Assembly (NCBI RefSeq): GCF_041435355.1
Contig: NZ_CP108444.1
Span: forward strand, 124,001-188,000
DNA length: 64,000 bases
Source: Streptomyces sp. NBC_01276
GTDB taxonomy: Bacteria > Actinomycetota > Actinomycetes > Streptomycetales > Streptomycetaceae
Reading direction: 5' to 3'
The stretch's first letter is position 1. Each line of letters starts with the position of its first letter. The translations under genes and the position numbers were made by a program. The notes beneath the pieces were generated by a model that worked only from the letters and a program-made list of their open reading frames with translations, was not told where the DNA came from and did no database searches. Positions 28,101 through 41,428 of the stretch are shown in pieces.

Positions 28101-31100
28101 GGGTGGCCGTGTCGACGGGGCGCAGGACGAGCGCGTCGACGGTGGCGACCGGTGCGCCGGCCGCGTCGGCGACGTCCACCGCGATGGTGTCGGTGCCCGC
28201 CGCGCTGACGCGGACCCGCAGGGTGCCGGCGCCGGCCGCGTGGAGGCAGACTCCGCTCCAGGCGAAGGGCAGCCGGGCCTGGCCGGTCAGCTCGATGAAC
28301 TCGCCGAGCCGCATGGCGTGCAGCGCGGCGTCGAGCAGGGCGGGGTGCAGGAGGTAGGCGGCCGCTTCGCCCTGGTGGCCGTCGGGCAGCGCGACCTCGG
28401 CGAACACGTCCCCGGTGGAGGCGTGGCGCCATGCGGCGCGCAGGCCCTGGAAGGCGGGGCCGAACCGGTAGCCGGTCTCTGCCGCGGCGTCGTAGAAGCC
28501 TTCGAGGTCCACGGGTTCGGTGCCGGCGGGCGGCCAGGAGGTCAGGTCGTATCCGGGTGCGCGGTCCCCGGGGGCGAGGACGCCGCTGGCGTGCCGGGTC
28601 CAGGGCAGGTCGGCGGGCGCGTCCTCGGCGCGGGAGTGGACGGTGACGGGGCGGGTGCCGGAGCCGCCGTCGGGGCCGACGAGCACCTGGAGGTGGACTC
28701 CGCCGCTGGCCGGGAGGACGAGCGGCGCTTCGAGGGTGAGCTCGTCCAGCAGGGTGTAGCCGGCTTCGTCGCCGGCGCGTACGGCGAGTTCGACGAAGGC
28801 GGTGCCGGGGAGGAGGGGCGTGCCGGAGACCGCGTGGTCGGCGAGCCAGGACTGGGTGTCGGGGGCGATCCGGCCGGTGAACAGGAGGCCTTCGCCGCCC
28901 GCGAGGCTCACGGCCGCGCCGAGCATCGGGTGTCCGGCGTCCGAGAGCCCGAAGCCGGTGGCGTCGCCGGAGAAGGGCGGCAGCGGGTCCGGCCAGAAGG
29001 GCTCGTTCTGGAAGGCGTACGTCGGCAGGTCGACCCGCCGGGCGTCCTGGCCGGCGTGGACCGCTTGCCAGTCGACGGGGGCGCCGTGGGTCCAGGCCTG
29101 GGCGAGGGAGGCGAGGAAGCGCTGCGGGCCGCCCTCGTCGCGGCGCAGGGTGCCGAGGGTGACGGCGGACGCGCCGGCGGCCTCGATGGTCTCCTGGACG
29201 CCGATGGTCAGCACGGGGTGGGCGCTGGTCTCGACGAAGACCTTGTGGCCGCGCTCCAGGAGGCCGTTGATGGCGTCCTGGAAACGGACGGTGCGGCGGA
29301 GGTTGGTGTACCAGTACTCCGCGTCCAGCTCGGAACCGTCGGCCCACTCCCCCGTCACCGTCGAGAAGAACGGAATCTCGGCGGTCCGCGGCTCGATGCC
29401 CGCGAGGAGGCCGATGACCTCGTCACGGATGGACTCCACCTGCGGACCGTGCGAGGCATAGTCCACATTGATCCGACGGGCACGCACCCCATCGGCCTCA
29501 CAGACCGCCATCAGCTCGTCCAGAGCCTCCGGAGCACCCGAAACCACCGTCGACCGCGGACCGTTCACCGAAGCCAGCGCCAGACGCTCACCCCAGCCGG
29601 AGATACGTTCCACCACCGCATCGGCCGTCTCGGCCACCGACACCATGCCGCCCCTGCCGGCCAGGGCGAGCAGCGCCTTGGCCCGCAGCGCGGACACCTT
29701 CGCCGCATCCTCCAACGACAGAGCCCCGGACACGGCCGCCGCCGCGATCTCCCCCTGCGAGTGACCGACGACCGCGGCCGGAACGACGCCGTTGGCCCGC
29801 CACAGCTCGGCGAGGGACACCATCACCGCCCACAGCGCGGGCTGGACCACATCCACCCGGTCGAAGCCCGGCGCGCCGTCCTTCTGGCGGAGCACGTCCA
29901 GCAGGGACCAGTCCGTGTGCGGGGCAAGGGCCCGCTCGCAGTCGTCGAGGCGGGCGGCGAACACCGGCGAGGCGTCGTACAGCTCCACCGCCATCCCCGC
30001 CCACTGGGAACCCTGCCCGGGGAAGACGAACACGGGGCGGCCCGTGCCCTTGACGACGGCGCCCTCGGTGACGCCGGCACCGGCCGTGCCCTCGGCCAGG
30101 GCGGTGAGCCCGGCGAGGAGTCCTTCGCGGTCGTCGGCCTGGACCGCGCCACGGCGTTCCAGGGCGGCCCGGGTGGTGGCCAGCGACCAGGCGACGTCCA
30201 CCGGGCGCAGCGCCTCGGCGTCCTCGGCCCCGGCGAAGTCGCGCAGCCGCTCGGCCTGGCCGCGCAGGCCGGCCGTGCCGCGCCCGGAGACGATCCAGGG
30301 CAGGGCGGCGGCCGGGAAGGCCGGGACGGTGGGCACGCGGGCGGGCTCGTCGGCGGGCGGCGCCTGCTCCAGGACGACGTGGACGTTGGTGCCGCTGCCG
30401 CCGAAGGAGGAGACGCCGGCCCGGCGCGGGCGGCCCGTCTCGGGCCACGGGCGGGCCTCGGTGAGCAGTTCCACGGCGCCCGACGCCCAGTCGATCTCGT
30501 GGGCGGGCTCGGCGACGTGGAGGGTCTTGGGCAGGATGCCGTGGCGCAGCGCCATGACGGTCTTGATGACGCCCGCGACGCCGGAGGCGGCCTGGGAGTG
30601 GCCCAGGTTGGACTTCAGGGAGCCCAGCCACAGGGGCCGGTCGGCGGTGTGGGCCTGGCCGTAGGTGGCGAGCAGGGCCTGTGCCTCGATGGGGTCGCCG
30701 AGGGTGGTGCCGGTGCCGTGCGCCTCGACGGCGTCGACGTCGGCGGGGTCGAGGCCCGCGTCGGCGAGGGCCGCGCGGATGACGCGCTGCTGGGCGGGCC
30801 CGCTGGGGGCGGAGAGGCCGTTGCTGGCGCCGTCCTGGTTGGCGGCCGTACCGCGGATGACGGCGAGGACCTGGTGGCCGTTGGCCTGTGCGTCGGAGAG
30901 CCGCTCCAGCATGATCACGCCGACGCCCTCGGACCAGCCGGTGCCGTCGGCGTCCTGGGAGAAGGACTTGCAGCGGCCGGACGGGGAGAGTCCGCCCTGC
31001 TGGCTGAAGCCGATGAAGACACCGGGCGAGCACATGACCATCGCGCCGCCGGCGAGCGCCATGCGGCAGTCACCGGTGCGCAGGGCCTGCACGGCGAGGT

Positions 31101-34100
31101 GCAGGGCGGTCAGGGAGGAGGAGCACATGGTGTCGACGGTGACGGCCGGGCCCTCCAGCCCGAAGGTGTAGGCGAGGCGGCCGGAGGCGACGGCGGCGGA
31201 GGCGCCGAACAGCATCTGGCCGTCGGAGCCCTCGGGCATCTGCACGTCGTGGCCGTAGCCGGGGTAGCCGGCGCCGATGAACACGCCGGTGCTGCTGCCC
31301 TTGAGGGTGTCCGGGTCGAGGCCGGCCCGTTCGAAGACCTCCCAGGCGGTCTCCAGGAGGAGGCGCTGCTGCGGGTCCATGGTGAGGGCCTCGCGCGGCG
31401 AGATGCCGAAGAAGCCGGGGTCGAAGTGGGTGGCGGTGTCGACGAAGCCGCCCTCGCGGACGTAGCTCGTACCGGCCTTGGCGCGGTCGGGGTCGTAGAA
31501 GCCGTCGAGGTTCCAGCCCCGGTCGGTGGGGAAGTCGCCGATGGCGTCGCGGCCTTCGGCGACGAGCTGCCACATGTCCTCGGGCGAGGTGATTCCGCCG
31601 GGATAGCGGCAGCTCATGGAGACGATGGCGATGGGCTCGTCGGAGGCGGCGACCGGGGCGGCGGCCTCGGCGGTGGTGTCCTCGTCGCCGAGGAGTCCGG
31701 TGCGCAGCAGTTCGGCGACGGCCTGGGGGGTGGGGTGGTCGAAGACCATCGTCGCGGGCAGGGTGAGGCCGGTGGCGGCGGTGAGCCGGTTGCGCAGGTC
31801 GACGGAGGTCAGCGAGTCGAAGCCGGTGGCCTTGAAGGCGCGTCCGGGCTCGATCGCGTCGGGGGAGGGGTGGCCCAGGACGGCGGCCGCCTCCCGGCGG
31901 ACCAGGTCGAGCAGGATCGTGTCGCGTTCGCCTTCGGGGGCCTGGCGCAGGCGGCGGGCGAACTCTGCGGCCGGGTCGTCCGCGTCGGTGTCCTCGTCGG
32001 GGCGGACGGCGTCGAGGGCCTTGCGTGCCTCGGGGATGCCGGTGAGCAGCGGGCTGGGCCGGGTGGCGGTGAAGCCGGGCGCGAAGCGGGACCAGTCGAC
32101 GTCGGCGACGGCGACGAACGCCTCGTCGTGTTCGACGGCCTGGACCATCGCGGACAGGGCCGTCACCGGGTCCATCTCCAGGACGCCGCGGCGGCTCATG
32201 TACTCCTGCGCGCCGGCGGTCTCCATGATGCCGCCGCCGCCCCAGGCGCCCCAGGCGACGGAGGTGGCGGTGAGGCCGCGGGCCCGGCGGTGTTCGGCGA
32301 GCGCGTCGAGGTGGGCGTTGGCGGCGGCGTAGGCGGTGTGGCCGGCGGCGCCCCAGACACCGGAGTTGGAGGAGAACAGGACGAAGGCGTCCAGGGCGGT
32401 GTCGCCGAGGAGTTCGTCGAGGTGGGTGGCGCCGGCGGCCTTCCCGGCGAGGACCCGCGCGAACTCCTCGGGCGTGACCTCCTCCAAGGCCGTGGACTGG
32501 GGGACTCCGGCGGCGTGGACGACGGCGGTGAGGGGGGTGGCGGCGGGTACGGAGGCCAGCAGCGCGGCAACCGCGTCGCGGTCGGCGACGTCGCAGGCGA
32601 CGGCTTCGGCCTCGGCGCCCAGGGCCCGCAGCTCCGCGAGGAGTCCGTCGGCGCCGGGGGCGTCGGGGCCGCGACGGCCGGCCAGCAGGAGGCGTTCGGC
32701 GCCGGCGGCGGCGAGCCAGCGGGCCACGTGGGCGCCGACTCCGCCGGTGCCGCCGGTGACGAGGACGGTGCCGTGCGGGCGCCAGTCGCGGGCGGGTTCG
32801 CGGTCGTCGAGGGCGGCGCGGACCAGGCGGCGGCCGAAGGTGCCGGAGCCGCGGACGGCGATCTGGTCCTCCTCGCCGGCGCCGCCGGCGAGGATCTGGA
32901 CGAGCCGGGTCAGGGCGCGGTCGTCGGCGGCGCGCGGCAGGTCGACGAGTCCGCCCCAGCCGCGGGGCCGTTCGAGGGCGACGACCCGGCCCAGGCCCCA
33001 GACCTGGGCCTGGGCGGGGTCGGGGGCTTCGTCGGAGCGGCCGGTGGAGACGGCGCCGCGGGTCACCGTCCACACCGGGGCGCCGGTGAGGCCGGCGTCG
33101 GTGAGGGCCTGGACCAGGACGAGGCCGTGCAGGGCGCCGTCGGCGCCGAGGCCGGCCAGGGAGAGGACCCCGGTGACCTCGGTGCCGGCGACGGCGGTGC
33201 GGACCAGTTCGGCGAGGGCGGCGCGGTCGGTGCCGCCGGCGCGTACGGTCACGGTCGAGGCGCCGTGCCGGGCGAGCGCGGCGGCGCAGTCGGCGGCCGG
33301 GGACTCGTGGGCCGGGTCGGCGGGCAGCACGACCAGCCAGGTGCCGGTCAGGGGTGCGGGGGCGGGCTCCGGGAGGCGGTCCCAGGAGACGCGGTAGCGC
33401 CAGGAGTCGACGGTGGACCGCTCGCGGCGGCGGCGCCGCCAGGAGGACAGGGCGGGCAGCAGTTCGCCCAGGGAGCGGCGCTCCTCCAGGTCGAGGGTGC
33501 CGGCGAGGGCTTCGAGGTCCTCGCGTTCGACGGCGTCCCAGAAGCGGGCCTCGGCCTCGTCGGCGGGCAGGGTCGCGGCATCGGCGGGGGCGGCATCGGC
33601 CGCCTCCAGCCAGTACCGCTGCTGCTGGAAGGCGTAGGTGGGCAGTTCGACGGTGCGGGGGCCGTGCGGGGCGACGAGGGTGGCCCAGTCGACGCCGGCG
33701 CCGCCCACCCAGGCCTCGGCGAGGGAGGTCAGGAGGCGGCGCGAGCCGCCGTCGTCGCGGCGCAGGGTGCCGAGGGTGACGGCGGCGGCGGCCGTGGTGT
33801 CGATGGTCTCCTGGACGCCGACGGTCAGGACGGGGTGGGCGCTGGACTCGACGAAGATGCCGTGGCCCTCGGCGAGGAGGGCGCGGACGGCCTCCTCGAA
33901 GCGGACGGTGGTGCGCAGGTTGGTGTACCAGTACTCGGCGTCGAGTTCCGTGCCGTCGAGGAATCCGGCGGTGACGGTGGAGAAGAAGGGGGTCTCGGCG
34001 GTGCGCGGCTCGATGCCGGCGAGGAGGCCGGTGACCTCGTCGCGGATGGACTCGACCTGCGCGGAGTGCGAGGCGTAGTCGACGTTGATGCGGCGGGCCC

Positions 34101-36381
34101 GTACGCCGTCGGCCTCGCAGGCCGCGAGGAGCTCGTCCAGGGCCTGCGGGTCACCGGAGACCACCGTGGAGCGGGGGCCGTTGACGGAGGCGAGGGAGAG
34201 CCGCTCGCCCCAGGTGGAGATGCGTTCGCGGACGGCGTCGGCGGTGTCGGCGACGGACACCATGCCGCCCTTGCCGGCCAGGGCGACGATGGCCCGCGCG
34301 CGCAGCGCGGACACCTTCGCCGCGTCCTGGAGGGACAGGGCGCCGCAGACGGCGGCGGCGGCGATCTCGCCCTGCGAGTGGCCGACGACCGCGGCCGGAA
34401 CGACCCCGGCGGCCCGCCACAGCTCGGCGAGGGAGACCATGACCGCCCACAGCGCGGGCTGGACCACGTCGACCCGGTCGAAGCCGGGAGCCCCGGCCTC
34501 CTGCCGCAGCACGGCCGGCAGGGACCAGTCGGTGTGCGGGGCGAGGGCCTCGGCGCACGCGTCGAGGCGGGCCGCGAACACCGGGGAGGCCTCGTACAGC
34601 TCCACGGCCATGCCGGCCCACTGGGAGCCCTGGCCGGGGAAGACGAGGACGACCCCGGAGCCGGGCAGGGTGGCGCCCTGGACGACGGTGGTGGCTCCGG
34701 GTGCGGCGTCGGCGAGGGCTGCGAGGCCCTCCTGGAAGCCGTGGTCGCCGACGGCGACGACCACGGCGCGCTGCTCCAGGGCGGCGCGGGTGGTGGCCAG
34801 GGAGTGGGCGACGTCGGCGGGGCCGGGCGCGTCCTCCCGGCCGGCGAAGGCGCGCAGCCGGTCCGCCTGGGCACGCAGGGCGCCCGGGGTGTGGCCGGAG
34901 AGGGGCCACGGGATCAGCGGGGTGGACAGGACGGCGGCCGGGGCGGCGGGGGCGGCGGCGCCCTCGGCGTCGGCGTCCGGGCCGTCGGGGGCGTCCTGTT
35001 CGAGGATGACGTGCGCGTTGGTGCCGCCGACACCGAAGGCGGAGACGCCCGCGCGGCGCGGGCCGCCGTCGCGGGAGGTCCACTCGACGGGCTCGCGCAG
35101 CAGCCGTACGGAGCCGGCCGACCAGTCGACCTGGCTGGTGGGCGCGTCGACGTGGAGGGTGCGGGGCAGCAGGCCGTGGCGCATGGCCATGACCATCTTC
35201 ATCACGCCGGCCATGCCGGCGGCGGCCTGGGTGTGGCCGATGTTGGACTTCACGGAGCCGAGCCACAGCGGCCGGTCCTCGGGGCGGTTCTTCCCGTAGG
35301 CGGTGAGCAGGGCCTGCGCCTCGATGGGGTCGCCGAGGGTGGTGCCGGTGCCGTGCGCCTCGACGGCGTCGATCTGCTGGGCGCCGAGGCGGGCGTTGGT
35401 GAGGGCCTGCTTGATGACGCGGATCTGGGAGGGGCCGTTGGGGGCGGTCAGGCCGTTGGAGGCGCCGTCCTGGTTGACGGCGGAGCCGCGGATCACGGCC
35501 AGGACCTCGTGTCCGTTGCGGCGGGCGTCCGAGAGCCGCTCCAGCAGCAGGACGCCGATGCCCTCGGCGAACCCGGTGCCGTCGGCGGAGTCGGCGAAGG
35601 CCTTGCAGCGGCCGTCGGCGGCCAGGCCGCGCTGGCGGCTGAACTCGACGAACAGACCGGGGGTGGACATGACGGTGACGCCGGCGGCCAGGGCGAGGGA
35701 GCACTCGTCCTGGCGCAGGGCCTGCACGGCCAGGTGCAGGGCGACGAGGGAGGAGGAGCAGGCGGTGTCGACGGTGACGGCCGGCCCCTCCAGGCCGAAG
35801 GTGTAGGCGAGGCGGCCGGAGACGACGGCCGCCGCGCTGCCCGTGCCGAGGTAGCCCTCGACGTCGTCGGGGACCGAGTCGAGGTCGGTGGCGTAGCTGG
35901 AGGAGGAGGCGCCGACGAACACGCCGGTGCGGCTGCCCTTGAGCGACGTCGGGTCGTACCCGGCGCGCTCCAGGACCTCCCAGGAGGTCTCCAGCAGCAG
36001 CCGCTGCTGCGGGTCCATGGCGAGCGCCTCGCGCGGCGAGATGCCGAAGAGCTGCGCGTCGAAGCGCGGGACGTCCCGGAGGAACCCGCCCTGCTTGGTG
36101 TAGGAGGTGCCGATCCGGTCGGGGTCGGGGTCGTAGAGGGCGTCCAGGTCCCAGCCGCGGTCCTCGGGGAAGCCGCCGATGCCGTCGCGGCCGTCGGCGA
36201 CGAGGTCCCACAGCTGTTCGGGCGTGCCGACCTGTCCGGGGAAGCGGCAGGCCATGCGGACGATGGCGACGGGCTCGGGCTCTTCGAGCTCCTTGACGCG
36301 CCGGCGCGCGTTGCGCAGGTCGGCGGTGGCCCGCTTCAGATATTCGCGGAGCTTTTCTTCATTGTTCGTGCTCAACGTCAC
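25129..36381 (-). CDS. PKS: modules 12 (KS-AT-KR-ACP) and 13 (KS-AT-DH-ER-KR-ACP)
   Basis: 3750 residues. Module 12: KS about 37-460, AT with YASH (near 769), A2-type KR (near 1209-1347), ACP (TGFDSL near 1519). Module 13: KS about 1587-2010, AT with YASH (near 2309), DH (HxxxGxxxxP near 2524), ER (AAGGVGSA near 3124), B-type KR (near 3309), ACP (near 3619). Both ATs predict methylmalonyl-CoA. Module 13 is fully reducing and gives the C5 methylene. Salinomycin needs malonyl at this step, so this AT is what points to narasin. In the ER the usual GKTD lysine is Ala (GATD). The C-terminal docking segment ([10 protein letters not shown]...) is of a different class from the other junctions and fits the next protein. 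The start is GTG 36381 after GGTAGG; TTG 36375 is possible. Confidence 0.95.
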   Translation of the reverse strand: MTLSTNNEEKLREYLKRATADLRNARRRVKELEEPEPVAIVRMACRFPGQVGTPEQLWDLVADGRDGIGGFPEDRGWDLDALYDPDPDRIGTSYTKQGGFLRDVPRFDAQLFGISPREALAMDPQQRLLLETSWEVLERAGYDPTSLKGSRTGVFVGASSSSYATDLDSVPDDVEGYLGTGSAAAVVSGRLAYTFGLEGPAVTVDTACSSSLVALHLAVQALRQDECSLALAAGVTVMSTPGLFVEFSRQRGLAADGRCKAFADSADGTGFAEGIGVLLLERLSDARRNGHEVLAVIRGSAVNQDGASNGLTAPNGPSQIRVIKQALTNARLGAQQIDAVEAHGTGTTLGDPIEAQALLTAYGKNRPEDRPLWLGSVKSNIGHTQAAAGMAGVMKMVMAMRHGLLPRTLHVDAPTSQVDWSAGSVRLLREPVEWTSRDGGPRRAGVSAFGVGGTNAHVILEQDAPDGPDADAEGAAAPAAPAAVLSTPLIPWPLSGHTPGALRAQADRLRAFAGREDAPGPADVAHSLATTRAALEQRAVVVAVGDHGFQEGLAALADAAPGATTVVQGATLPGSGVVLVFPGQGSQWAGMAVELYEASPVFAARLDACAEALAPHTDWSLPAVLRQEAGAPGFDRVDVVQPALWAVMVSLAELWRAAGVVPAAVVGHSQGEIAAAAVCGALSLQDAAKVSALRARAIVALAGKGGMVSVADTADAVRERISTWGERLSLASVNGPRSTVVSGDPQALDELLAACEADGVRARRINVDYASHSAQVESIRDEVTGLLAGIEPRTAETPFFSTVTAGFLDGTELDAEYWYTNLRTTVRFEEAVRALLAEGHGIFVESSAHPVLTVGVQETIDTTAAAAVTLGTLRRDDGGSRRLLTSLAEAWVGGAGVDWATLVAPHGPRTVELPTYAFQQQRYWLEAADAAPADAATLPADEAEARFWDAVEREDLEALAGTLDLEERRSLGELLPALSSWRRRRRERSTVDSWRYRVSWDRLPEPAPAPLTGTWLVVLPADPAHESPAADCAAALARHGASTVTVRAGGTDRAALAELVRTAVAGTEVTGVLSLAGLGADGALHGLVLVQALTDAGLTGAPVWTVTRGAVSTGRSDEAPDPAQAQVWGLGRVVALERPRGWGGLVDLPRAADDRALTRLVQILAGGAGEEDQIAVRGSGTFGRRLVRAALDDREPARDWRPHGTVLVTGGTGGVGAHVARWLAAAGAERLLLAGRRGPDAPGADGLLAELRALGAEAEAVACDVADRDAVAALLASVPAATPLTAVVHAAGVPQSTALEEVTPEEFARVLAGKAAGATHLDELLGDTALDAFVLFSSNSGVWGAAGHTAYAAANAHLDALAEHRRARGLTATSVAWGAWGGGGIMETAGAQEYMSRRGVLEMDPVTALSAMVQAVEHDEAFVAVADVDWSRFAPGFTATRPSPLLTGIPEARKALDAVRPDEDTDADDPAAEFARRLRQAPEGERDTILLDLVRREAAAVLGHPSPDAIEPGRAFKATGFDSLTSVDLRNRLTAATGLTLPATMVFDHPTPQAVAELLRTGLLGDEDTTAEAAAPVAASDEPIAIVSMSCRYPGGITSPEDMWQLVAEGRDAIGDFPTDRGWNLDGFYDPDRAKAGTSYVREGGFVDTATHFDPGFFGISPREALTMDPQQRLLLETAWEVFERAGLDPDTLKGSSTGVFIGAGYPGYGHDVQMPEGSDGQMLFGASAAVASGRLAYTFGLEGPAVTVDTMCSSSLTALHLAVQALRTGDCRMALAGGAMVMCSPGVFIGFSQQGGLSPSGRCKSFSQDADGTGWSEGVGVIMLERLSDAQANGHQVLAVIRGTAANQDGASNGLSAPSGPAQQRVIRAALADAGLDPADVDAVEAHGTGTTLGDPIEAQALLATYGQAHTADRPLWLGSLKSNLGHSQAASGVAGVIKTVMALRHGILPKTLHVAEPAHEIDWASGAVELLTEARPWPETGRPRRAGVSSFGGSGTNVHVVLEQAPPADEPARVPTVPAFPAAALPWIVSGRGTAGLRGQAERLRDFAGAEDAEALRPVDVAWSLATTRAALERRGAVQADDREGLLAGLTALAEGTAGAGVTEGAVVKGTGRPVFVFPGQGSQWAGMAVELYDASPVFAARLDDCERALAPHTDWSLLDVLRQKDGAPGFDRVDVVQPALWAVMVSLAELWRANGVVPAAVVGHSQGEIAAAAVSGALSLEDAAKVSALRAKALLALAGRGGMVSVAETADAVVERISGWGERLALASVNGPRSTVVSGAPEALDELMAVCEADGVRARRINVDYASHGPQVESIRDEVIGLLAGIEPRTAEIPFFSTVTGEWADGSELDAEYWYTNLRRTVRFQDAINGLLERGHKVFVETSAHPVLTIGVQETIEAAGASAVTLGTLRRDEGGPQRFLASLAQAWTHGAPVDWQAVHAGQDARRVDLPTYAFQNEPFWPDPLPPFSGDATGFGLSDAGHPMLGAAVSLAGGEGLLFTGRIAPDTQSWLADHAVSGTPLLPGTAFVELAVRAGDEAGYTLLDELTLEAPLVLPASGGVHLQVLVGPDGGSGTRPVTVHSRAEDAPADLPWTRHASGVLAPGDRAPGYDLTSWPPAGTEPVDLEGFYDAAAETGYRFGPAFQGLRAAWRHASTGDVFAEVALPDGHQGEAAAYLLHPALLDAALHAMRLGEFIELTGQARLPFAWSGVCLHAAGAGTLRVRVSAAGTDTIAVDVADAAGAPVATVDALVLRPVDTATLRQGGDGGTDGLFRLDWTALPTGADASAAGNWAVLGSGASAVAAALEGAGAVVDRYEDLAALAAADGAALPQTVVLPYGDRTDGPATGSHGALPEVHAEAAALVATVQEWVAGERFAGSRLVVLTHGAVATRTGEDATGLAHSPAWGLIRSAQAENPGRLLIADLDTTEESAAALRGAVATALVHDEPQTALRAGTALVPRLVRSGAGTALPVPAGAAAWALDTTAAGTLDHLCLLPRPEAAGALPEGAVRIAVHAAGLNFRDVLVSLGMYPGGGFMGCEAAGVVVETAPDVTHLAPGDRVAGMVPHAFGPLAVADAKMVARIPEGWSFEKAASVPAAFLTAYYALVDLAGLKAGERVLVHAAAGGVGSAAVQIARHLGAEVFGTASEGKWHALRAAGLDDARIASSRDASFEERFRSATGGEGVDVVLDCLAGDLVDASLRLLPRGGRFVELGATDVRDAGQVGLDHPGVHYRRFDLAEAGPERTAGMLAELAGLFEAGALSPLPTRTWDVRRAPEAFRFMSQAKHTGKIVLTVPQGWDPAGTVLITGGTGTLGALLAKHLVTEHGVRHLLLAGRRGPDAPGAAELVAEIAESGGTAEVVACDAADRDALAAVLAAIPADRPLTGVVHAAGVVDDGVFASLTPARMERAMRPKVDAAWNLHALTRDLDLRHFVLYSSAAGVTGNSGQANYAAANTYLDALAHHRRAQGLPATSLAWGMWHQTSELTAGLDDTDLARFGRGGVTPLTAEQGLALFDAAVDRDEALSVPVRLDPAALRDSAGGAGLPALYRSLVRTPVRRAAGTAATAEPDGSSLTRKLAGLSAERRRDVLLDLVRTNVAAVLGHANPGSIEADRAFKELGFDSLTAVELRNRLGAATGLRLPATIVFDHPTPVELAEHLRDELAPQTGADTAAATAGTGTPVDEAHLRRALATLPLARLSEAGVLDTLLRLAGSPAAEPATSDHTGAREDSIATMDLDDLVSLALDGDNH
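33993..34228. repeat. 236-bp block identical to 39046-39281
   Basis: AT-encoding DNA of module 12, identical by eye to that of module 11 over 236 bp, including the YASH specificity motif. The match starts and ends abruptly in otherwise diverged sequence. Confidence 0.85.
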
Positions 36382-36433
36382 TCACCTACCGGGAACGGGA
36401 AGCCAACACGGCGCGGTCGTTGCGGGCGCGGGG

Positions 36434-39400
36434 TCACTGCGTCTCCAACTCGTCGTCGAGCAGGTCGAAGAGCTCGCTGTCCGAGGCCGAGTCGAGGTCG
36501 GCGTCGGAGGCGGGCGCCGCGTCCGCTCCGGTGGCGTTCCAGGCGGCGAGCAGCGCGTGGAGCCTGCCGCTGATCCGGCCGCGGTCTTCGGGGGTGGCCT
36601 GCGCGGCCGCGGCGAGGGCGCCGCCGAGCCGGTCGATCTCGTCGAGCAGCGGGTCCAGGCCGTCGGTGTCGCCGAGGAGTTCGGTGCGCAGCAGGGCGGC
36701 GAGCTCGACGGGCGTCGGGTGGTCGAAGACCAGGGTGGAGGGCAGGCTCAGGCCGGTGGCGGCGCCGAGCCGGTTGCGCAGTTCGACGGCGCTGAGGGAG
36801 TCGAAGCCCAGTTCGCGGAAGGCCCGCTGGGGTCCTACGGCGGCCAGGGCCTCCGGGCCGGTGGTGCCGTGGCCGAGGACGGAGGCGGCCTGCTTGCGGA
36901 CGAGGTCGAGCAGGAGGCGGTCCTGCTCGGCCGCCGGGAGGCCGGTGAGCCGGTGCAGGAGGGCGTCGGCGGCGCCGTCGGCCTCCTCGGCCTCGGCGGC
37001 CGCGGTGGCCTCGGCGCGGGCGAGGAGCCGCGCCGCCTCGGGGACCATCTCGAACAGGGGGCTGTTGCGTTCGGTGTTGGTGCCCAGCGAGAAGCTGTCC
37101 CAGCGGATGTCGATGATGACGGGGGCGGTCTCCTCGTGGTCGAGGGACTGCTGGAGCGCGGCGGTGGCGAGCTCCGGGGGGAGCTCCCAGACGCCCTGGA
37201 GGCGGGCGCGTTCGCCGACGCCGTTGTCGGCCATGCCGCTGCCCTCCCAGGTGCCCCACACGACGGCGGTGGCGGGCAGGCCGAGGGCGCGGCGCTGCTC
37301 GGCGAGGGCGTCGAGGAAGGTGTTGCCGGGGGTGTAGTTGCCCAGGCCCGCGGAGCCGTAGGCGGCGCCGAAGGAGGAGAACAGGACGAAGGCGGTGAGC
37401 TCCTTGTCCCGGGTCAGTTCCTGGAGGTTGAGGGCGCCGCGCACCTTGACGGCGAGGACGCGCTCCATGCGGTCGGGGGTGAGCGAGTCGACCATGCCGT
37501 CGTCGAGGACGGCGGCGGTGTGGAACACCGAGGTCAGCGGGGCGTCGGCGGGGACGGCGTCGATGACGGCGGCCAGGGCGGCGGCGTCGCTGACGTCGGC
37601 GGCGGCGAGGGTGACCCGGGCGCCGAGGGCGGTGAGTTCGGCTTCGAGGGCGGCGGCGCCGGGGGCGTCGGGTCCGCTGCGGCTGATCAGGAGGAGGTGT
37701 TCGGCGCCGGCGCGGGCGAGCCAGCGGGCGGTCTGCGCGCCGAGGCCGCCGGTGCCGCCGGTGATCAGGGCGGTGCCGGACGGCTGCCAGGTGCGGGCCG
37801 GTCCGGTGTCGCCGAGGGGGGCCCGGACCAGGCGGCGGACCAGGACGTTCCAGGACCGTACGGCGAGCTGGTCCTCGTCGCCGGGTTCGGTGAGGACGCC
37901 GGCGAGCCGGTTCCAGGCCTCCTCGTCGGGCTGCTGCGGCAGGTCGACGATGCCGCCCCACAGCCGCGGGTGCTCCTGCACGAGGACGCGGGCCAGGCCC
38001 CAGACGGCGGCCTGGACGGGGCTGGTCAGCGGGTCGGAGTCGCCGACGGAGACGGCGCCCTGGGTGAGGGCCCACACCGGGGCGTCGAACTCGGCGAGTT
38101 CACGGACCTGGAGGATCGCCTGGACGAGGGTGACGGTGCCGGCCAGGCCGAGCGGGAGCTCGGGGTGGTCGGGGTGGGGGCGCTCGTCGAGGGGGAGCAG
38201 GGACAGGATCCCGGTGACGGAGTCCTCGCCCTCGATGGTGAGTTCCTGGTGGAGCTGCTGGGCGAGGGTGTAGCGGTCGGAGGCCCAGACGTCGACGGGG
38301 ACGCGGACGGTGCGGGCGCCCCGGTCGGCGAGGCGGTCGGCGGCGGCCGCGGCGAGCGCGTCGTCGCCGCCCTCGGACTCCACGATCAGCCAGGTGCCGG
38401 TCAGCCGCGGTGCGGCGGTCTCGGCGACCGTCCACACGGTGCGGTAGCGCCAGGAGTCGATCGCGGACTTCTCGCGGCGGGTGCGGCGCCAGGCGGCCAG
38501 GGCGGGCAGGGCCTCGCCGAGGGGCTGGTCGGCGCCGACGCCGAGGGGCGCCAGGTCGCCGCTGTCCACTGCCGCCCAGAAGGCGGCGTCGACCTCGTCG
38601 CCGCCGTGCGCGGCGACGGCGGGGGCCGCCGGGTCGGCGGGGGTGGCGTCGAGCCAGTAGGGGCGGTGCTGGAAGGCGTACGTGGGCAGGTCGACCCGCT
38701 GTGCGCCGTCGGGGAAGACGGTGGGCCAGGCGACGCCGGCGCCGCGGGTCCAGGCTTCGGCGAGGGAGGTGAGGAACCGCTGCGGGCCGCCCTCGTCGCG
38801 GCGCAGGGTGGCGAGGGTGACGGCGGACGCGGCGGCCGGTGCCTCGGCGGCATCGATGGTCTCCTGGACGCCGATGGTGAGGACGGGGTGGGCGCTGGCC
38901 TCGATGAACAGGCCGTGGCCGGCGGTGAGGAGGCTGCGGACGGCCTCCTCGAAGCGGACGGTGGTGCGCAGGTTGGTGTACCAGTACGCGGCGTCCAGCT
39001 CGGAGCCGTCGGCCCACTCCCCCGTCACGGTGGAGAAGAAGGGGATCTCGGCGGTGCGCGGCTCGATGCCGGCGAGGAGGCCGGTGACCTCGTCGCGGAT
39101 GGACTCGACCTGCGCGGAGTGCGAGGCGTAGTCGACGTTGATGCGGCGGGCCCGTACGCCGTCGGCCTCGCAGGCCGCGAGGAGCTCGTCCAGGGCCTGC
39201 GGGTCACCGGAGACCACCGTGGAGCGGGGGCCGTTGACGGAGGCGAGGGAGAGCCGCTCGCCCCAGGTGGAGATGCGTTCGGTCACGGCGTCGGCGACGT
39301 CGGCCACCGACACCATGCCGCCCTTGCCCGCGAGGGCCACGATCGCCTTGGCCCGCAGCGCGGACACCTTCGCCGCGTCCTGGAGCGACAGGGCGCCGCA

Positions 39401-41389
39401 GACGGCGGCGGCCGCGATCTCGCCCTGCGAGTGGCCCAGCACGGCGGCCGGGCGCACCCCGTGGAAGCGCCACAGCTCGGCGAGGGAGACCATCACGGCC
39501 CACAGGGCGGGCTGGACCACGTCGACGCGGTCGAAGCCGGGGACGCCGTCCTTCTGGCGGAGCACGTCCAGCAGCGACCAGTCGGTGTGCGGGGCGAGTG
39601 CCTCGGCGCACGCGTCGAGGCGGGCGGCGAACACCGGGGAGGCCTCGTACAGCTCCACGGCCATGCCGACCCACTGGGAGCCCTGGCCGGGGAAGACGAG
39701 GACGGGACGGTCGGCGCCCGCGGCGGCGGTGACGCCGGTGGTGTCGCCCTCGGCGAGCTCGGCGAGCCCGGCGAGGAACTCCTCGTGCTTGGCGGCGACG
39801 ACCGCGCCGCGCACCGGGTGGGCGGTACGGGTGGTGGCCAGCGAGAAGCCGGTGGAGGCGGGCGCGGCGCCGTCCCGTACGTGGGCCAGCAGGCGGGCGG
39901 CCTGCTCGCGCAGGGCGGCGGGGGTGCGGGCGGAGAGGATCCACGGCACGGGGCCGCCGGTCTCCTCCCCGGGGGACGGCTGCGCCGGCCGGTCGGCGGG
40001 GGCGGCCTCTTCGAGGATGACGTGGGCGTTGGTGCCGCTGACGCCGAAGGAGGAGACCCCGGCCCGGCGGGGCTCGTCGCCGCGGGGCGTCCAGTCCCGG
40101 GACTCGTTCAGCAGCCGGACGCCGCCGGAGGACCAGTCGATGTGCGGGGACGGCTCGTCCGCGTGGAGGGTCTTGGGGAGGACGCCGTGGCGCAGTGCCT
40201 GCACCATCTTGATGACGCCTGCGAGGCCGGCGACGGGGCCGCCGTGCCCGATGTTGGACTTCGAGGAGCCGAGCCACAGGGGCTGGTCGGCGGTGTGCTC
40301 CTGCCCGTAGGTGGCGAGCAGGGCCTGCGCCTCGATGGGGTCGCCGAGGGAGGTGCCGGTGCCGTGCGCCTCGACGGCGTCGACGTCCTGCGGGGTGAGG
40401 CGGGCGTTGGCGAGGGCGCGGCGGATGACCTCCTGCTGCGCGGGCTCGCTGGGGGCGGTGAGGCCGTTGCTGGCGCCGTCCTGGTTGAGGGCGGAACCGC
40501 GGATGACGGCGAGGACCCGGTGGCCGTTGCGGCGCGCGTCGGAGAGGCGCTCCACGAGCAGCACGCCGGCGCCCTCGGACCAGGTGGTGCCGTCGGCGTC
40601 GGCGCCGAAGGCCTTGCAGCGGCCGTCGGCGGCCAGCGCGCGTTGCCGGCTGAACTCGACGAACGCGGCGGGGCTGGACATGACGGCCACGCCCGCGGCC
40701 AGGGCGAGCGAGCACTCGCCCTGGCGCAGGGCCTGCACGGCCAGGTGCAGGGCGACGAGGCCGGAGGAGCAGGCGGTGTCGACGGTGACGGCGGGGCCGG
40801 CCAGCCCGAAGGCGTAGGCGACCCGCCCCGACAGGACGCTCGACATGGTGCCGGTGCCGATGTAGCCCTCGACCCCGTCCGGCAGCGCGTCCAGCCGGGA
40901 GGCGTAGTCGGAGGCGACGGCGCCGACGAAGACGCCCGTCTCGGTGCCCTTCAGCGACGTCGGGTCGTACCCGGCGCGCTCCAGGGTCTCCCAGGCGGTC
41001 TCCAGGAACAGCCGCTGCTGCGGGTCCATGGCGGCCGCCTCGCGCGGCGAGATGCCGAAGAGCTCCGGGTCGAAGAGGGTGGCGCCCTGCAGGAAGCCGC
41101 CCTCGCGGACGTACGTCTTGCCGGGGGCGTCGGGGTCGGGGTCGTACAGGTCGGTGTCCCAGCCGCGGTCGGCCGGGAAGGGGCCGATCGCGTCGGTACC
41201 GGACGCCACGAGGTTCCAGAAGCCCTCGGGGTCGGTGACCCCGCCCGGGAAGCGGCAGGCCATCGAAACGATGGCGATCGGCTCGTGCCCGGCGTCCTCC
41301 GCGTCGCGCAGCTGCTGCTTGGTACGGCTCAGATCGGCTGTGACGCGCTTGAGGTATTCACGGAGCTTCTCTTCGTTGCTCGTCGACAT
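36434..41389 (-). CDS. PKS: module 11 (KS-AT-KR-ACP)
   Basis: 1651 residues: N-terminal docking coiled coil, KS (about 34-455, DTACSSG), AT (GHSQGE; YASH near 753), KR (TGGTGGLG near 1210, catalytic Tyr in GNYTPGN, LDD motif so B-type), ACP (LGFDSL near 1527) and C-terminal docking helices. It should add a methylmalonyl unit and reduce the beta-ketone to a hydroxyl, matching C7-C8 and the C9 hydroxyl of salinomycin or narasin. It is a single-module protein between module 10 (39-bp gap) and modules 12-13 (52-bp gap). ATG 41389 has AGGAG 9 nt upstream. Confidence 0.95.
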   Translation of the reverse strand: MSTSNEEKLREYLKRVTADLSRTKQQLRDAEDAGHEPIAIVSMACRFPGGVTDPEGFWNLVASGTDAIGPFPADRGWDTDLYDPDPDAPGKTYVREGGFLQGATLFDPELFGISPREAAAMDPQQRLFLETAWETLERAGYDPTSLKGTETGVFVGAVASDYASRLDALPDGVEGYIGTGTMSSVLSGRVAYAFGLAGPAVTVDTACSSGLVALHLAVQALRQGECSLALAAGVAVMSSPAAFVEFSRQRALAADGRCKAFGADADGTTWSEGAGVLLVERLSDARRNGHRVLAVIRGSALNQDGASNGLTAPSEPAQQEVIRRALANARLTPQDVDAVEAHGTGTSLGDPIEAQALLATYGQEHTADQPLWLGSSKSNIGHGGPVAGLAGVIKMVQALRHGVLPKTLHADEPSPHIDWSSGGVRLLNESRDWTPRGDEPRRAGVSSFGVSGTNAHVILEEAAPADRPAQPSPGEETGGPVPWILSARTPAALREQAARLLAHVRDGAAPASTGFSLATTRTAHPVRGAVVAAKHEEFLAGLAELAEGDTTGVTAAAGADRPVLVFPGQGSQWVGMAVELYEASPVFAARLDACAEALAPHTDWSLLDVLRQKDGVPGFDRVDVVQPALWAVMVSLAELWRFHGVRPAAVLGHSQGEIAAAAVCGALSLQDAAKVSALRAKAIVALAGKGGMVSVADVADAVTERISTWGERLSLASVNGPRSTVVSGDPQALDELLAACEADGVRARRINVDYASHSAQVESIRDEVTGLLAGIEPRTAEIPFFSTVTGEWADGSELDAAYWYTNLRTTVRFEEAVRSLLTAGHGLFIEASAHPVLTIGVQETIDAAEAPAAASAVTLATLRRDEGGPQRFLTSLAEAWTRGAGVAWPTVFPDGAQRVDLPTYAFQHRPYWLDATPADPAAPAVAAHGGDEVDAAFWAAVDSGDLAPLGVGADQPLGEALPALAAWRRTRREKSAIDSWRYRTVWTVAETAAPRLTGTWLIVESEGGDDALAAAAADRLADRGARTVRVPVDVWASDRYTLAQQLHQELTIEGEDSVTGILSLLPLDERPHPDHPELPLGLAGTVTLVQAILQVRELAEFDAPVWALTQGAVSVGDSDPLTSPVQAAVWGLARVLVQEHPRLWGGIVDLPQQPDEEAWNRLAGVLTEPGDEDQLAVRSWNVLVRRLVRAPLGDTGPARTWQPSGTALITGGTGGLGAQTARWLARAGAEHLLLISRSGPDAPGAAALEAELTALGARVTLAAADVSDAAALAAVIDAVPADAPLTSVFHTAAVLDDGMVDSLTPDRMERVLAVKVRGALNLQELTRDKELTAFVLFSSFGAAYGSAGLGNYTPGNTFLDALAEQRRALGLPATAVVWGTWEGSGMADNGVGERARLQGVWELPPELATAALQQSLDHEETAPVIIDIRWDSFSLGTNTERNSPLFEMVPEAARLLARAEATAAAEAEEADGAADALLHRLTGLPAAEQDRLLLDLVRKQAASVLGHGTTGPEALAAVGPQRAFRELGFDSLSAVELRNRLGAATGLSLPSTLVFDHPTPVELAALLRTELLGDTDGLDPLLDEIDRLGGALAAAAQATPEDRGRISGRLHALLAAWNATGADAAPASDADLDSASDSELFDLLDDELETQ
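39046..39281. repeat. 236-bp block identical to 33993-34228
   Basis: The module 11 copy of the shared AT segment; see the partner entry. Confidence 0.85.
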
Positions 41390-41428
41390 GCTCGGTACTC
41401 CTAAGTGGATATGGGACGCAGGAGCAGG

